A stretch of 64,000 bases of DNA from Lichenicola sp965198575 (GTDB lineage: Bacteria; Pseudomonadota; Alphaproteobacteria; Acetobacterales; Acetobacteraceae): assembly GCF_965198575.1 (NCBI RefSeq), contig NZ_OZ240671.1:2728001-2792000 (forward strand), written 5' to 3'. A model generated the notes under the pieces. That model was not told the DNA's origin and ran no database searches. It saw nothing but the letters and a program-made list of their open reading frames with translations. The translations under genes were made by a program, and so were the position numbers. Positions 16,298-24,901 of the stretch are shown piece after piece. The stretch's first letter is position 1. Every line of letters starts with the position of its first letter.

Positions 16298-17787
16298 CGC
16301 GCGGTCTCGTCTAGTGCGGACATCCAGGCGCGCTCAAGGCCGAAATAGGAGAGCCGCTCATAGGCTTTCGGGCGCGTGCGGCTGACCTTGTAGCGGCCGA
16401 TCAGGCGCCCGGTGGAATCCTCGCCGATGATCTCCAGGCGGAAGATGTCGTTGAGGGTGACGACATCGCCTTCCATGCCGATCACCTCTGTGACCTGCGT
16501 CACGCGGCGGCCGCCATCGCGCTGGCGCTCGACCTGCACGACGATATCGACCGCGCCGATGATCTGCTGGCGGATGGCGCGCGACGGCAGGCCGGTATTG
16601 CCCATCTGCACCATGTTCTCGATGCGGACGATCGCATCGCGCGTCGTGTTGGCATGGATCGTCGACATCGAGCCGTCATGGCCGGTGTTCATCGCCTGCA
16701 GCATGTCGAATGCCTCGCCGCCACGCACCTCGCCGATGATCACCCGGTCGGGGCGCATGCGCAGCGCGTTGCGGACCAGGTCACGCTGGGTGACCTCGCC
16801 GCGTCCCTCCAGGCTCGAGGGCCGGGTTTCCAGGCGCACCACATGCGGCTGCTGCAGTTGCAGCTCGGCCGCGTCCTCGATGGTGACGATGCGCTCGCCG
16901 TGGTCGATCATCCGCGAGATCGCGTTCATCATCGTGGTCTTGCCGGAGCCGGTGCCGCCGGAAATGACGATGTTCAGTCGTGCCCGGCCGGCGATTTCCA
17001 GAATGCGGGCAACCGGCGCGGTCAGGGCGCCGAACCCGATCAGCTTGGCGAAGTCGATGGGCTTCTTGCCGAATTTCCGGATCGAGATGTACGGACCGTC
17101 GAGCGCCAGCGGCGGCAGCACGATGTTCACGCGTGAGCCGTCCTTGAGGCGCGCATCGACCATTGGACTGGACTCGTCGACCCGCCGTCCGACGCCGGCG
17201 GCGATGCGCTGGCAGATCCCGATGACGTGGGCGGCGTCGCGGAACCGCACGTCGCTCTTCACGACCTTGCCGCCACGCTCGATGAACACGCAGTCCGGAC
17301 CGTTCACCATGATGTCGGCGATGCTGTCATCGTCGAGCAGCGGCTGCAGCGGGCCCATGCCCAACATGTCGGCGACCAGCTCTTCCGCGAGCTGCCGCTG
17401 CTCCCGGCCGTTGAGCTGGATGCGATTCGAGGTGGCGATTTCCGACACCAGCCGCTCGATGTCGATCCGCAACCGCTCCGGCGGGGTGTTGGCGATGGCA
17501 CTCGGTTCGATCCGCGTCAGGCACAGCCGACGCAGTTCGCGCATCGCCTCCGCATGGGACGGCGCCGGCGCGCGCGGTGGCGCAGCCGCGACGACACGCA
17601 CCACCGGGGGCGCCGCGGCGGGCAATTCGGGAGCGGGCTGGGCGGCCGGCAGCATGGCCGCCGCGGGATGCGTCTCGACGACAGGCACCGGTGTGGAGTG
17701 CGGCATGGCTCCGTCGCCCGGCAGGACCGCCGCCGGCGCGCCGCCGGACGGCATCCGCCTGCGTCCGAACATCGGGCTGTGGTTCAT
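16294..17787 (-). CDS. cpaF: Tad pilus assembly ATPase TadA/CpaF
   Basis: A 497-residue secretion ATPase. A Pro/Ala-rich N-terminal region (residues 1-80) precedes the conserved core. The core shows the Walker A loop SGGTGSGKTT at about 276-285, an Asp box (ERIVTIEDAAELQL), a Walker B region (DRVIIGEVRGGEAFD) and a His box (GHDGSMSTIHANT). It powers pilin polymerisation, and in related systems also retraction. The ATG at 17787 overlaps the cpaE stop (ATGA). Confidence 0.94.
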   Translation of the reverse strand: MNHSPMFGRRRMPSGGAPAAVLPGDGAMPHSTPVPVVETHPAAAMLPAAQPAPELPAAAPPVVRVVAAAPPRAPAPSHAEAMRELRRLCLTRIEPSAIANTPPERLRIDIERLVSEIATSNRIQLNGREQRQLAEELVADMLGMGPLQPLLDDDSIADIMVNGPDCVFIERGGKVVKSDVRFRDAAHVIGICQRIAAGVGRRVDESSPMVDARLKDGSRVNIVLPPLALDGPYISIRKFGKKPIDFAKLIGFGALTAPVARILEIAGRARLNIVISGGTGSGKTTMMNAISRMIDHGERIVTIEDAAELQLQQPHVVRLETRPSSLEGRGEVTQRDLVRNALRMRPDRVIIGEVRGGEAFDMLQAMNTGHDGSMSTIHANTTRDAIVRIENMVQMGNTGLPSRAIRQQIIGAVDIVVQVERQRDGGRRVTQVTEVIGMEGDVVTLNDIFRLEIIGEDSTGRLIGRYKVSRTRPKAYERLSYFGLERAWMSALDETAR

Positions 17788-19127
17788 TCGGATGATCCGG
17801 ATCTGAACCGGCCGCGGCCCTGCCGTCGACCGGCCGACCTGGCATCCGCGGACTGATCGCCCTGCCGCCTGTTGAACGCGTCCGGCAGGGCGCCGGCACT
17901 GTCGAGCAGACGCTCGAAGGCCGCATGCTTGGCGAGCTCGACGATCTGCTCGCGAAACTTTCCCCGCAAGGCCGCCTGCGGCAGGCCGAGGGTCGCCGCC
18001 GGTCCGAGCTGTTTCGGCATGTCGGGGATGGCGATGTCTGGAACCACCCCGAGGCCCGCCTCCACCTGCTGCCGGGTGAGGCCGCCAGGCTGGCCGACGC
18101 GGTTCAGCACGATGATCGGCCGCTGGGTCTGCATCGGCGCGAGCGGCAAAGCCAGCATCCGCAGCATGTCACGGATCGCGACGAGCGTCGGCTCCATCAC
18201 CAGGATGCGTCGATGCGCCAGGCCCAGGAAATCGAGCATGTGCGGCTCCTGCTGCAGCGGCACGTCACCCACGATCATGGTGTAGCGTCGCTGCATCACG
18301 GAGATGAGCTTGGCAGCCGCCCCCGCCTCATAGAACAGCGGCTCGGTCAGTCGCTCCTCGCTCGCCAGCACCGAAAGCCGGTTGGCGGCGATGCTGGTGT
18401 CGAGGATCTGCGCGCTGCGTTCGATGAACAATTCGTCGACGCGGTCCGGCGTTTCCATCGCCGTGCGCAGGCCGCCGGTGACGCGGACACCGAGCAGCAT
18501 CGCCGCGTTGCCGCGATGCAGGTCGATATCCAGCAGCGCGGTATGCTGGCGCCGGTCGACGGCCAGGTGCCACGCCAGATAGGCCGCGATCGTGGTGGCG
18601 CCTGCACCACCGCGAACGGCGGTGACCGAGAGGAAGCGGGCGGATTGTTTGGTCCCCGCCATCATGTTCTTGCCGGACACCAGCGGGGCGAAATGCCGCA
18701 GCACGACGTCGCGGGTCAGGGGTTTTGGCAGGTAGTCGCTGCTGCCGAGGCCGCGGGTGATCTGGCGGTAGAAATCCAGATCGCTGCGGTCGCCGACCAC
18801 CAGCACCTGCACATCCGGCTCCAGCACGTCGGCGAGCTCGGAGAGTGCGGAAAGCGGCTGCGCCTCGCCGCCGATATCGATGATGAGGGTGCGCGGCGTG
18901 GCACTCCGGCGCAGTGCGACGATAGCCGCGCGGACACCGCCGCGCCGGACCTCGACCGTGCCGCCGACGGTTTCCGCCAGCCCGTCACGCAATGCGGTCT
19001 CGGTGGGGGAATCTGCCGCATAGACGATCAGGGCGGGGCGGTCATACCGGGCCGGCTTGGTCACGCCATTGGAGTTGCCGCCCGCCTGGTCCTCGGCTTG
19101 CGTCGCCTTGAGGACGTTGTCGCTCAT
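17784..19127 (-). CDS. cpaE: pilus localisation ATPase TadZ/CpaE
   Basis: A 447-residue protein. The N-terminal third is an atypical receiver-like domain (PRTLIIDIGGEAQPL and SDYLPKPLTRDVV). The rest is a MinD/ParA-like ATPase with a deviant Walker A at AVRGGAGATTIAAYLAWHLA. CpaE/TadZ proteins place the pilus machine at the pole. The ATG at 19127 overlaps the stop of the small lipoprotein gene (ATGA). The long reading frame extending to 19523 is not credible upstream of this codon. Confidence 0.9.
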   Translation of the reverse strand: MSDNVLKATQAEDQAGGNSNGVTKPARYDRPALIVYAADSPTETALRDGLAETVGGTVEVRRGGVRAAIVALRRSATPRTLIIDIGGEAQPLSALSELADVLEPDVQVLVVGDRSDLDFYRQITRGLGSSDYLPKPLTRDVVLRHFAPLVSGKNMMAGTKQSARFLSVTAVRGGAGATTIAAYLAWHLAVDRRQHTALLDIDLHRGNAAMLLGVRVTGGLRTAMETPDRVDELFIERSAQILDTSIAANRLSVLASEERLTEPLFYEAGAAAKLISVMQRRYTMIVGDVPLQQEPHMLDFLGLAHRRILVMEPTLVAIRDMLRMLALPLAPMQTQRPIIVLNRVGQPGGLTRQQVEAGLGVVPDIAIPDMPKQLGPAATLGLPQAALRGKFREQIVELAKHAAFERLLDSAGALPDAFNRRQGDQSADARSAGRRQGRGRFRSGSSE

Positions 19128-19411
19128 TGCGAGACGCCTGCGGTGGTCGACTCGTTCAGCAGCGGCTTGGCCTTGTCGGTATGCAGGCGCAGCACGGCCG
19201 CCGTATCCAGCACGGCGTCCGATCCGGGCGTGCCATGGCCCGCGACGGTGTCCGCCTTGTCGACCGCCTCGGCATCGAGGTTGGCCTGGTTGACGCCGGT
19301 CGCGCGCATGGTGCCGGCCTGGTCGAACGGGTTGCCGCAGCCGGCGAGACCGAGCACGCCGATCAGCAGCAGGTGAGCCGGGAGCATGCGGGCCGGACGG
19401 TTCGGGCTCAT
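19124..19411 (-). CDS. small lipoprotein at the CpaD position of the Tad operon
   Basis: A 95-residue lipoprotein with signal LLLIGVLGLAGC and a short polar domain that contains no recognised fold. In alphaproteobacterial cpa operons the gene between the secretin (cpaC) and cpaE is cpaD, a lipoprotein of roughly twice this length. This one may be a shortened CpaD or an unrelated pilotin-like substitute. The start at 19411 and the stop at 19124 both overlap neighbouring genes by four bases (ATGA), so it is an integral part of the operon and not a remnant. Confidence 0.75.
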   Translation of the reverse strand: MSPNRPARMLPAHLLLIGVLGLAGCGNPFDQAGTMRATGVNQANLDAEAVDKADTVAGHGTPGSDAVLDTAAVLRLHTDKAKPLLNESTTAGVSQ

Positions 19412-20769
19412 CGGACGATGAATCCCGCATCGCCGGGGATCGGCGTCGGCCGGCTGCGGCCACGCTGACGCAGCAGCAGCACGCGCTCGAGGTCGTTCGG
19501 CGGCGTGTAGCCCTCGCCCGCATCGTGCAGCATGGTGGGATCGCTCGCCGAGCCGACGATATAGGGCGTCACGATGATGACGAGCTCGGTCTGGTTGTGC
19601 TGGTAGCTGTCCGAGCGGAACAGCGCGCCCAGGATCGGGATCTCGCCGAGCCCCGGGGTGAAGTTGTTGGCCTGCGTGGTGTTGTCCTGCAGCAGTCCGG
19701 CGATCGCGAAACTCTGCCCGGAGCCGAGCTCGATCGTGGTTTCCGCACGCCGCACCGTGAGCGCCGGGATCGACAGGCTGCCATTGCCCTCTGCAAGCGT
19801 GATCGCGCCCGACGAGGCGGATGTCGCCAGCTGGCTGACCTCGGGCCGCACATGCAGGCTGATGCGTCCCGAGCTCAGCACGGTCGGCACGAACGAGAGC
19901 GACACGCCGAACTGCTTGTACTCGATCGAGATGGCGCCGCTGTTGCCGGCGCCGACCTGGGACACCGGAATCGGATATTCACCGCCGACCAGGAAGCTCG
20001 CACTCTCGCCGCTTCGGGCGGTCAGGTTCGGCTCGGCCAGCACGCGAACCAGGTTGTCGCTGGCCAGCGCCTCGATCACCGTGTCGACGCTCAGGCTCTT
20101 GCCGCTATAGACGCTCCTGAGGGTGCTGCTGACGCCGTTGGTGGTGGCGAAGCCGAGGGCCACCTTGCCGATCGTGCCGAGTGCGGACCAGTCGACGCCG
20201 AGATCGCGCGTCACCTGGCGCGTCATCTCGGTGATCCGGACCTTCAGCCCGACCGTGGCCGAGCTGTTGACGTCGAGCAGGTTCACGGCCTTCTCGCCGG
20301 CCGGCAGGTTCAGCGCGGCGGCGACCTCCGCGCGCTCCGAATGAACCGGGTCCGGCACGCCGCCATTGAGGCTGACGCCGCCCGCTTCCGGACGCACGCT
20401 CAACTGCCCGGCGGGGCCCGGCAGACCGGCATTGGCGGCGCCGATCGAGCGGGCGATGACGGTTGCGTCATGGTCGTTGTTGCCGACCACCACGTCGTAG
20501 AGCGCGACGGTCACGCCGTCGGCATCCAGCGCCGCAACGGTCGTGTGTCCGGGTTTCAGGCCGAACACGAACAGCGAGCGGGCACTGGCGGGTCGCACCT
20601 CCACCACCTTCGGGTCGGCTACGAAGATATTGGCCGAAGCCCGGGCCAGTTGCACGATCCGCCCGGTCCCTGCCTGCAGCGCCAGGCCCTGGAGGCCGCG
20701 TCCCGCCGCCGGGTGCGCGGCCGACAGGAACGCGATCGCCACCGCAACGACCGTCCATCCCGAACGCAT
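19408..20769 (-). CDS. cpaC: Tad pilus outer-membrane secretin CpaC/RcpA
   Basis: A 453-residue protein with an N-terminal signal peptide (SGWTVVAVAIAFLSAAHPAA), an N0/BON-like region including SLFVFGLKPGHTTVAAL, and a C-terminal secretin domain. The secretin domain has the signature VRRAETTIELGSGQSFAIAG and LGEIPILGALFRS. It forms the outer-membrane channel for the pilus. The ATG at 20769 overlaps the cpaB stop (TGATG); in-frame codons up to 20871 are rejected because the signal peptide begins here. Confidence 0.93.
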   Translation of the reverse strand: MRSGWTVVAVAIAFLSAAHPAAGRGLQGLALQAGTGRIVQLARASANIFVADPKVVEVRPASARSLFVFGLKPGHTTVAALDADGVTVALYDVVVGNNDHDATVIARSIGAANAGLPGPAGQLSVRPEAGGVSLNGGVPDPVHSERAEVAAALNLPAGEKAVNLLDVNSSATVGLKVRITEMTRQVTRDLGVDWSALGTIGKVALGFATTNGVSSTLRSVYSGKSLSVDTVIEALASDNLVRVLAEPNLTARSGESASFLVGGEYPIPVSQVGAGNSGAISIEYKQFGVSLSFVPTVLSSGRISLHVRPEVSQLATSASSGAITLAEGNGSLSIPALTVRRAETTIELGSGQSFAIAGLLQDNTTQANNFTPGLGEIPILGALFRSDSYQHNQTELVIIVTPYIVGSASDPTMLHDAGEGYTPPNDLERVLLLRQRGRSRPTPIPGDAGFIVR

Positions 20770-21653
20770 CAGAACTTGTATTCCTTGTCGCCGTCGCCTT
20801 CGAAGACGTGGACCGACACGACAGGTGGCGGTTGCAGGCCGTTGAGCGAGTGCATCACCGCGCCCGCCCATGTCGTGCTGCCCGGCGCCGGGGCCTGCGC
20901 AGGCATCGGCGACGGGGCCGAGTCCGCTACGCCCGGGGTGGCGGATCGTACCGCGAACGCCACCTTGCCGAGGCGCAAGGCCACCGCAAGCCGCTCGGCA
21001 TCCACCGGCGACACTTCCACGGTGACGGCGGCGGGCGCTGCGGGCCCGTTATTGCCGGGTGACTTGTCGTCGGGCGGCGGCGGCTGCACGAGCTGCCGGT
21101 CGATCGCCAGCACGCGCAGCCCGGTCAGGACGGTCTCAGCCGAGATCTGGCGCTCCGGCGGGGTCGTCGTGGGCATCTGCTGCGTCAGGATCAGGTCGAG
21201 CCGATCGCCGGGCCAGATCAATCCGGCATTCGACAGGATCTGGTCCTGCGAGATCGTGAAGGCCCGCATCCCGGGTGCCAGGATCGCGGCGAGGAAGCCG
21301 TGATCGCCGGTCAGCAGCAGCTGGGCCGGATCGAGCACGCTCTCATGCGGAATGACCCGGCGGATCAGGGCGCCGACCAGTTTCGCGCGCTCGGCGGGCG
21401 TGTCGCGCATCGCATCCGGTGGTGCGGCGGTGGCGGCAAACGCGGCCGTCGACAGATCGTCCGGTCGCAGGAAGGACCCGGGCAGCAGGTCGCGCGACGC
21501 CACGATGATGTTGATCATGACCGGCACGGCTTTCGGCGCCGCCGCGGCCACCTGCGGTGGTGGAGCCGGCGGGTGAACCGCACGCCAGCCGAACACACCG
21601 AGCCCGGCCAGTCCGATCGCCATCATTCCGAACATGAACAGGCGCAGGATCAC
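20769..21653 (-). CDS. cpaB: Flp pilus assembly protein CpaB/RcpC
   Basis: A 294-residue protein with one N-terminal membrane segment (LRLFMFGMMAIGLAGLGVFG) and a SAF domain beginning IIVASRDLLPGSFLRPDDLS. The RcpC/CpaB domain follows (SNAGLIWPGDRLDLILTQQ). CpaB is a periplasmic partner of the secretin. The start is a GTG at 21653 that overlaps the cpaA stop as GTGA; the next in-frame ATG would cut the membrane segment. Confidence 0.9.
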   Translation of the reverse strand: MILRLFMFGMMAIGLAGLGVFGWRAVHPPAPPPQVAAAAPKAVPVMINIIVASRDLLPGSFLRPDDLSTAAFAATAAPPDAMRDTPAERAKLVGALIRRVIPHESVLDPAQLLLTGDHGFLAAILAPGMRAFTISQDQILSNAGLIWPGDRLDLILTQQMPTTTPPERQISAETVLTGLRVLAIDRQLVQPPPPDDKSPGNNGPAAPAAVTVEVSPVDAERLAVALRLGKVAFAVRSATPGVADSAPSPMPAQAPAPGSTTWAGAVMHSLNGLQPPPVVSVHVFEGDGDKEYKF

Positions 21654-22198
21654 GCGGCCAGCCCCCTACCGAACATGTAGAGCGTGCCTAACGAAATCGC
21701 GACTGCGTAGGGCAGGGAGAACCCGCTTCCGATCCGGTAGCGCTCGATCCGCAGGATCCGCCGAATCGGGTTCGCAGTCCGGATCATGACTGCGCTGGTG
21801 GTCGGGCGCCTGGCCAGCAACTGCATCATTGTCCAGTACGCGAGGCCCAGAGCGCCGCCGGCGATGGCAATGGCGAGTATCAGGAACGGGACCTCGAGGG
21901 GTCGCACCAGCAGTGCGGATGCCGCGAACAGCTTTGCATCGCCGCCGCCCATGAACCCGTGGCGCCAGCAGATCACGGCCGGAACGAAAACCGCAAGCAT
22001 GGCCAGAAGCGACCCGGAGAGATGATGCGCCACCGTCTGCATCGCGACGCCGTCCAGACCAAGTGCCAGGCAGACCCGGTTGGACACCATCCGCATTGCA
22101 ATGTCTGTTGCAGCAGCGTTCAGCAGAAACGGAATTGCGATCAAGAGGCAAGGGAGTGACGTCACGTCGATAACCTGCCGCCTGATCCTGGTGTTCAT
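21650..22198 (-). CDS. cpaA: prepilin peptidase CpaA/TadV
   Basis: A 182-residue polytopic membrane protein of the type IV prepilin peptidase family. The two catalytic aspartates lie in AATDIAMRMVSNR and in GGGDAKLFAASALL (the GxGD motif). It cleaves the Flp prepilin and the TadE-type pseudopilins. The ATG at 22198 is used; a TTG two codons earlier is an alternative. It is separated from flp by about 60 bases, the largest gap in the operon. Confidence 0.9.
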   Translation of the reverse strand: MNTRIRRQVIDVTSLPCLLIAIPFLLNAAATDIAMRMVSNRVCLALGLDGVAMQTVAHHLSGSLLAMLAVFVPAVICWRHGFMGGGDAKLFAASALLVRPLEVPFLILAIAIAGGALGLAYWTMMQLLARRPTTSAVMIRTANPIRRILRIERYRIGSGFSLPYAVAISLGTLYMFGRGLAA

Positions 22199-22261
22199 CG
22201 GCAAACCTGAAAGCAGGGCAGGTGATCAGGCGATCGCCCGACCACCTGCCAGCGGTAACAT

Positions 22262-22438
22262 TCAGGCCGTGATATCGGTGCCGACCTTGGTGAAGATGCC
22301 GGAAACGCTGGTGCCGAGCGTGGTGACGGCGCCGACGATGACGACGGCGATGAGGCCTGCGATGAGCGCGTACTCGAGCGCCGTCACGGCACGCTCGTCA
22401 CGCTTCAGGTTCCAATAAGCCTTCAGGTATTCGATCAT
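22262..22438 (-). CDS. flp: Flp/Fap pilin
   Basis: A 58-residue prepilin with a short, charged leader (YLKAYWNLKRDERA) and the Flp motif VTALEYALIAGLIAVVIVGA. Glu is at +5 of the expected mature protein. The residue before the cleavage point is Ala and not the commoner Gly. It is the major pilus subunit. The ATG at 22438 follows GGAGCAG at about eight bases; a TTG at 22444 is less likely. As the first gene of the operon it is preceded by an AT-rich promoter region. Confidence 0.92.
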   Translation of the reverse strand: MIEYLKAYWNLKRDERAVTALEYALIAGLIAVVIVGAVTTLGTSVSGIFTKVGTDITA

Positions 22439-22545
22439 ATTCAACTGCTCCGCTGTCCTTGAGTTTTCGACATCAGCCGACTGGCCAGTTTCAGCTTCTA
22501 ACGCAAACTCGTTTCCTCTCCAACATCATTTGTATCCCCTTATCC

Positions 22546-22551
22546 ATTATA
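22546..22551 (-). promoter_or_regulatory. possible -10 element for the Tad pilus operon
   Basis: The 278 bases between flp and the GT87 gene are distinctly AT-rich compared with their surroundings and hold no gene. On the minus strand a TATAAT match lies about 110 bases upstream of the flp start. The hexamer 17 bases further upstream (TTACGC) is a poor -35. The 10-base palindrome ACTGGCCAGT at 22480-22489 lies between this site and flp. This is suggestive only. Confidence 0.3.
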
Positions 22552-22716
22552 TAAATCAATGCCTTGCTGCGTAATTTCATCTTTTGTGCAAAGAATGCTC
22601 GGATCGTCTCACGATTGGAACCTGCCAGACTGCCGTCTTAATTTTGCAGCAGATTTACAGACAATACTTGTGTCGAAGCTGTAGCGTTCCTGAGACTGGC
22701 AAAATAAGCTGAGCGA

Positions 22717-24012
22717 ATGAACCCAGTCGAGGCGGGCGTGCAATTGTATCAAGGAACAACGCAGCTTCGCCCCGCGGTCGGGCCTGCTCACGGTGCAGAG
22801 AGGTGGTTCGCCGCGGGTCGGCCCATTCTCTATCTGTATCTGATTTTCGTTACTCTCTTCGCAGTATTGATGCTTTTGGCCATTCTCGGCTACCGCGCCT
22901 ATCCGCACGATCCGAACGACTTCGCCGCGTTCGATTCCTTCTCGCGGTTTATTAAAAGATACCCGGCGAGGCTGATCTATGACCAGGGACTGCTCAGGCA
23001 ATTCCAGGATCTGCCGCACCACAGGTTTTTCGCATTCATGTACCATCCCGGCATGATGCTGCTGCTCTGGCCGCTGGCTTATCTTCCGTATGAGTATGGC
23101 TACGTGCTCTGGGTCGGCATCGGTCTCATCGCCTGCAGCTTCGCCGTTGCAGGGCATCGGCATGGCTGGCCGCTTGCAGTGCTCCTCGTCGTCGCGCCAT
23201 CGACTTTGTGGACGGCCCTCATGGGGCAGAGCAGCCTTCTCGTCGCAGCGCTGCTGGTCGGCGGCATGCTCCTGTCACCCCGGCGTCCGTTGCTGGCCGG
23301 CGTGCTGCTCGGGCTTGCAACCTACAAGCCGCAATTCGGAATTCTCGTCCCGGTGGCTCTGATCGCCGCAGGACAGTGGCGGACCGTCGCGTCAGCCACT
23401 GTCACCGGGTTGTGCATTGTGATGATCAGCACGCTTGCATTCGGGATCGCGGTGTGGCCGGCCTGGTTCGACCACCTGTCGTCGATCGTCGAGGTCCGTT
23501 CGATCCACCGGACGGAATGGGCGCCGATCATGGCGACCGTGACATCCAACCTGGTCAGCGCGGGCGTCGGACGCCGTGTGGCGGATGTGGCGCAGGTCAT
23601 CGCCTGTCTCGCCGGTATGCTCCTGACCTGGCAGTGCTTCCGCAGGCGCCCCGGATCTCAAGACGTGGAGGGCAGTTTCAGGCTCAAGGTTGCAGCACTC
23701 GCCGCCACGACCTTTCTCGTCACGCCGTTCGCCTTCTATTACGACCTGCCGCTGTTCACGTGTTCGATATTGCTGTTCGTCGATGAGCGTCGCCGGGCGA
23801 ACGGCAGTTTCCTGTTTCGCGAGGTCATGGCGATCGTCGCCGGTCTGATGCTTCCGTGCTTCATCCTGTCGGATGGGCTGCATAGCTGCACCAGTATCGT
23901 GATCGCGATCATGCTCGGTACGATCCTGTCCCGGCTCCGGAGTTTGCAACGGGCGCAGGAACACCGCGCTCCTGGGGATTACGCCCAGCTTCCGGACCTG
24001 GTCAGGGCGTGA
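22717..24012 (+). CDS. GT87 (DUF2029) family membrane glycosyltransferase
   Basis: A 431-residue polytopic protein with about ten hydrophobic segments. It shows the DUF2029/GT87 pattern: an acidic loop after TM1 (HDPNDFAAFDSF), FMYHPGMMLLLWPLAYLP, then GQSSLLVAALLVGG and AGVLLGLATYKPQFG. Family members are polyprenyl-phosphate-dependent mannosyl- or hexosyltransferases of the cell envelope. The gene diverges from flp across the AT-rich region. Its 3' end overlaps the converging lytic transglycosylase gene by 11 bases. Confidence 0.82.
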   Translation: MNPVEAGVQLYQGTTQLRPAVGPAHGAERWFAAGRPILYLYLIFVTLFAVLMLLAILGYRAYPHDPNDFAAFDSFSRFIKRYPARLIYDQGLLRQFQDLPHHRFFAFMYHPGMMLLLWPLAYLPYEYGYVLWVGIGLIACSFAVAGHRHGWPLAVLLVVAPSTLWTALMGQSSLLVAALLVGGMLLSPRRPLLAGVLLGLATYKPQFGILVPVALIAAGQWRTVASATVTGLCIVMISTLAFGIAVWPAWFDHLSSIVEVRSIHRTEWAPIMATVTSNLVSAGVGRRVADVAQVIACLAGMLLTWQCFRRRPGSQDVEGSFRLKVAALAATTFLVTPFAFYYDLPLFTCSILLFVDERRRANGSFLFREVMAIVAGLMLPCFILSDGLHSCTSIVIAIMLGTILSRLRSLQRAQEHRAPGDYAQLPDLVRA

Positions 24013-24814
24013 CGACATTCGGCAATGCGTGTGCGCCGCCGTGCGCCGCTCGCCTGGTCGGGCCGGCCATGCCTGGAACCCAGACCGCAACGCCGAACGC
24101 GTATGCGATCGCGGCGGCCCCGTAGGCCTCGGGCGATGCCGGGACACTGTCGTTGTCCAGCTGCGCGTTGAATCCAGTCCAGGCGGCTTTCACCAGCTGC
24201 AGATAGGACTGCCCACGATTGGGATCGGCGGAATGGTAGAGAGCCACCGCCCGATCCCAATTCCCCGTGCGTTGATGCAGCTGACTGAGGATCCCCGCGG
24301 CGGCCTGGGCATTGCGTTCGCTGTCGAACGCATCCTGCCATTGCGTGAACAATTCCTGGTGATAAAGCAGATCGATCTGGAAACATCCGAGATCGATCAT
24401 CCGATTTCCGGTCGCAAGCTGACCCTGCGCATAACGCTCGGCATCATCCACGCTGTTGAAGCGCTGGCCCGGTTCGATGCCGTTGCTGTTCACGCTCCAG
24501 CTCCAGCTGCCGCTTTCCACCCGCCCGATCGCTGCCAGCAGGCCTTTCGGAATGCCGGTGCGCAGTTCGGCCGCGCGTGCAGCGTCGCGGCAGGTCGACG
24601 CATGGGCAACCATGCCGGACTTGAGCACGATCGCGATCCCGATCAGTGCGATCCGGAACCGCGATCTCGCCGCACTCGACGGCGATGCGGCTGTCCGGCT
24701 GCCGCAGCGCCATGCCGGCGATCGATCTGGTTGCACAGTCTGCTCTCGTTCCGGTTCCAGGGTCGTGCTCGGTCGCGACGATGCAAGCAGACGCGAAGAC
24801 ACGCGCGACAGCAA
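24002..24814 (-). CDS. lytic transglycosylase (SLT domain)
   Basis: The protein has an SLT-type lysozyme-like domain. LLAAIGRVESGSWSWSVNSN carries the catalytic Glu (residue 100 of the longest frame), DLGCFQIDLLYHQ is the GxxQ block, and AVALYHSADPNRGQSY is the terminal block. It cleaves peptidoglycan glycan strands, often to make room for envelope machines. The start is uncertain: a TTG at 24814 gives 270 residues with a hydrophobic export segment at about 52-67. The first ATG (residue 68) would remove that segment. Proximity to the pilus operon suggests, but does not prove, a role in pilus passage. Confidence 0.78.
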   Translation of the reverse strand: MLSRVSSRLLASSRPSTTLEPEREQTVQPDRSPAWRCGSRTAASPSSAARSRFRIALIGIAIVLKSGMVAHASTCRDAARAAELRTGIPKGLLAAIGRVESGSWSWSVNSNGIEPGQRFNSVDDAERYAQGQLATGNRMIDLGCFQIDLLYHQELFTQWQDAFDSERNAQAAAGILSQLHQRTGNWDRAVALYHSADPNRGQSYLQLVKAAWTGFNAQLDNDSVPASPEAYGAAAIAYAFGVAVWVPGMAGPTRRAAHGGAHALPNVVTP

Positions 24815-24901
24815 TCCGAAATATGCCAGTCTTGTTCTTGAGACTTGCGCCGTTCAAGAACCGAGACCTAAGAGAACAGCCCGGGCAGTTTGGTTGGCGC
24901 A

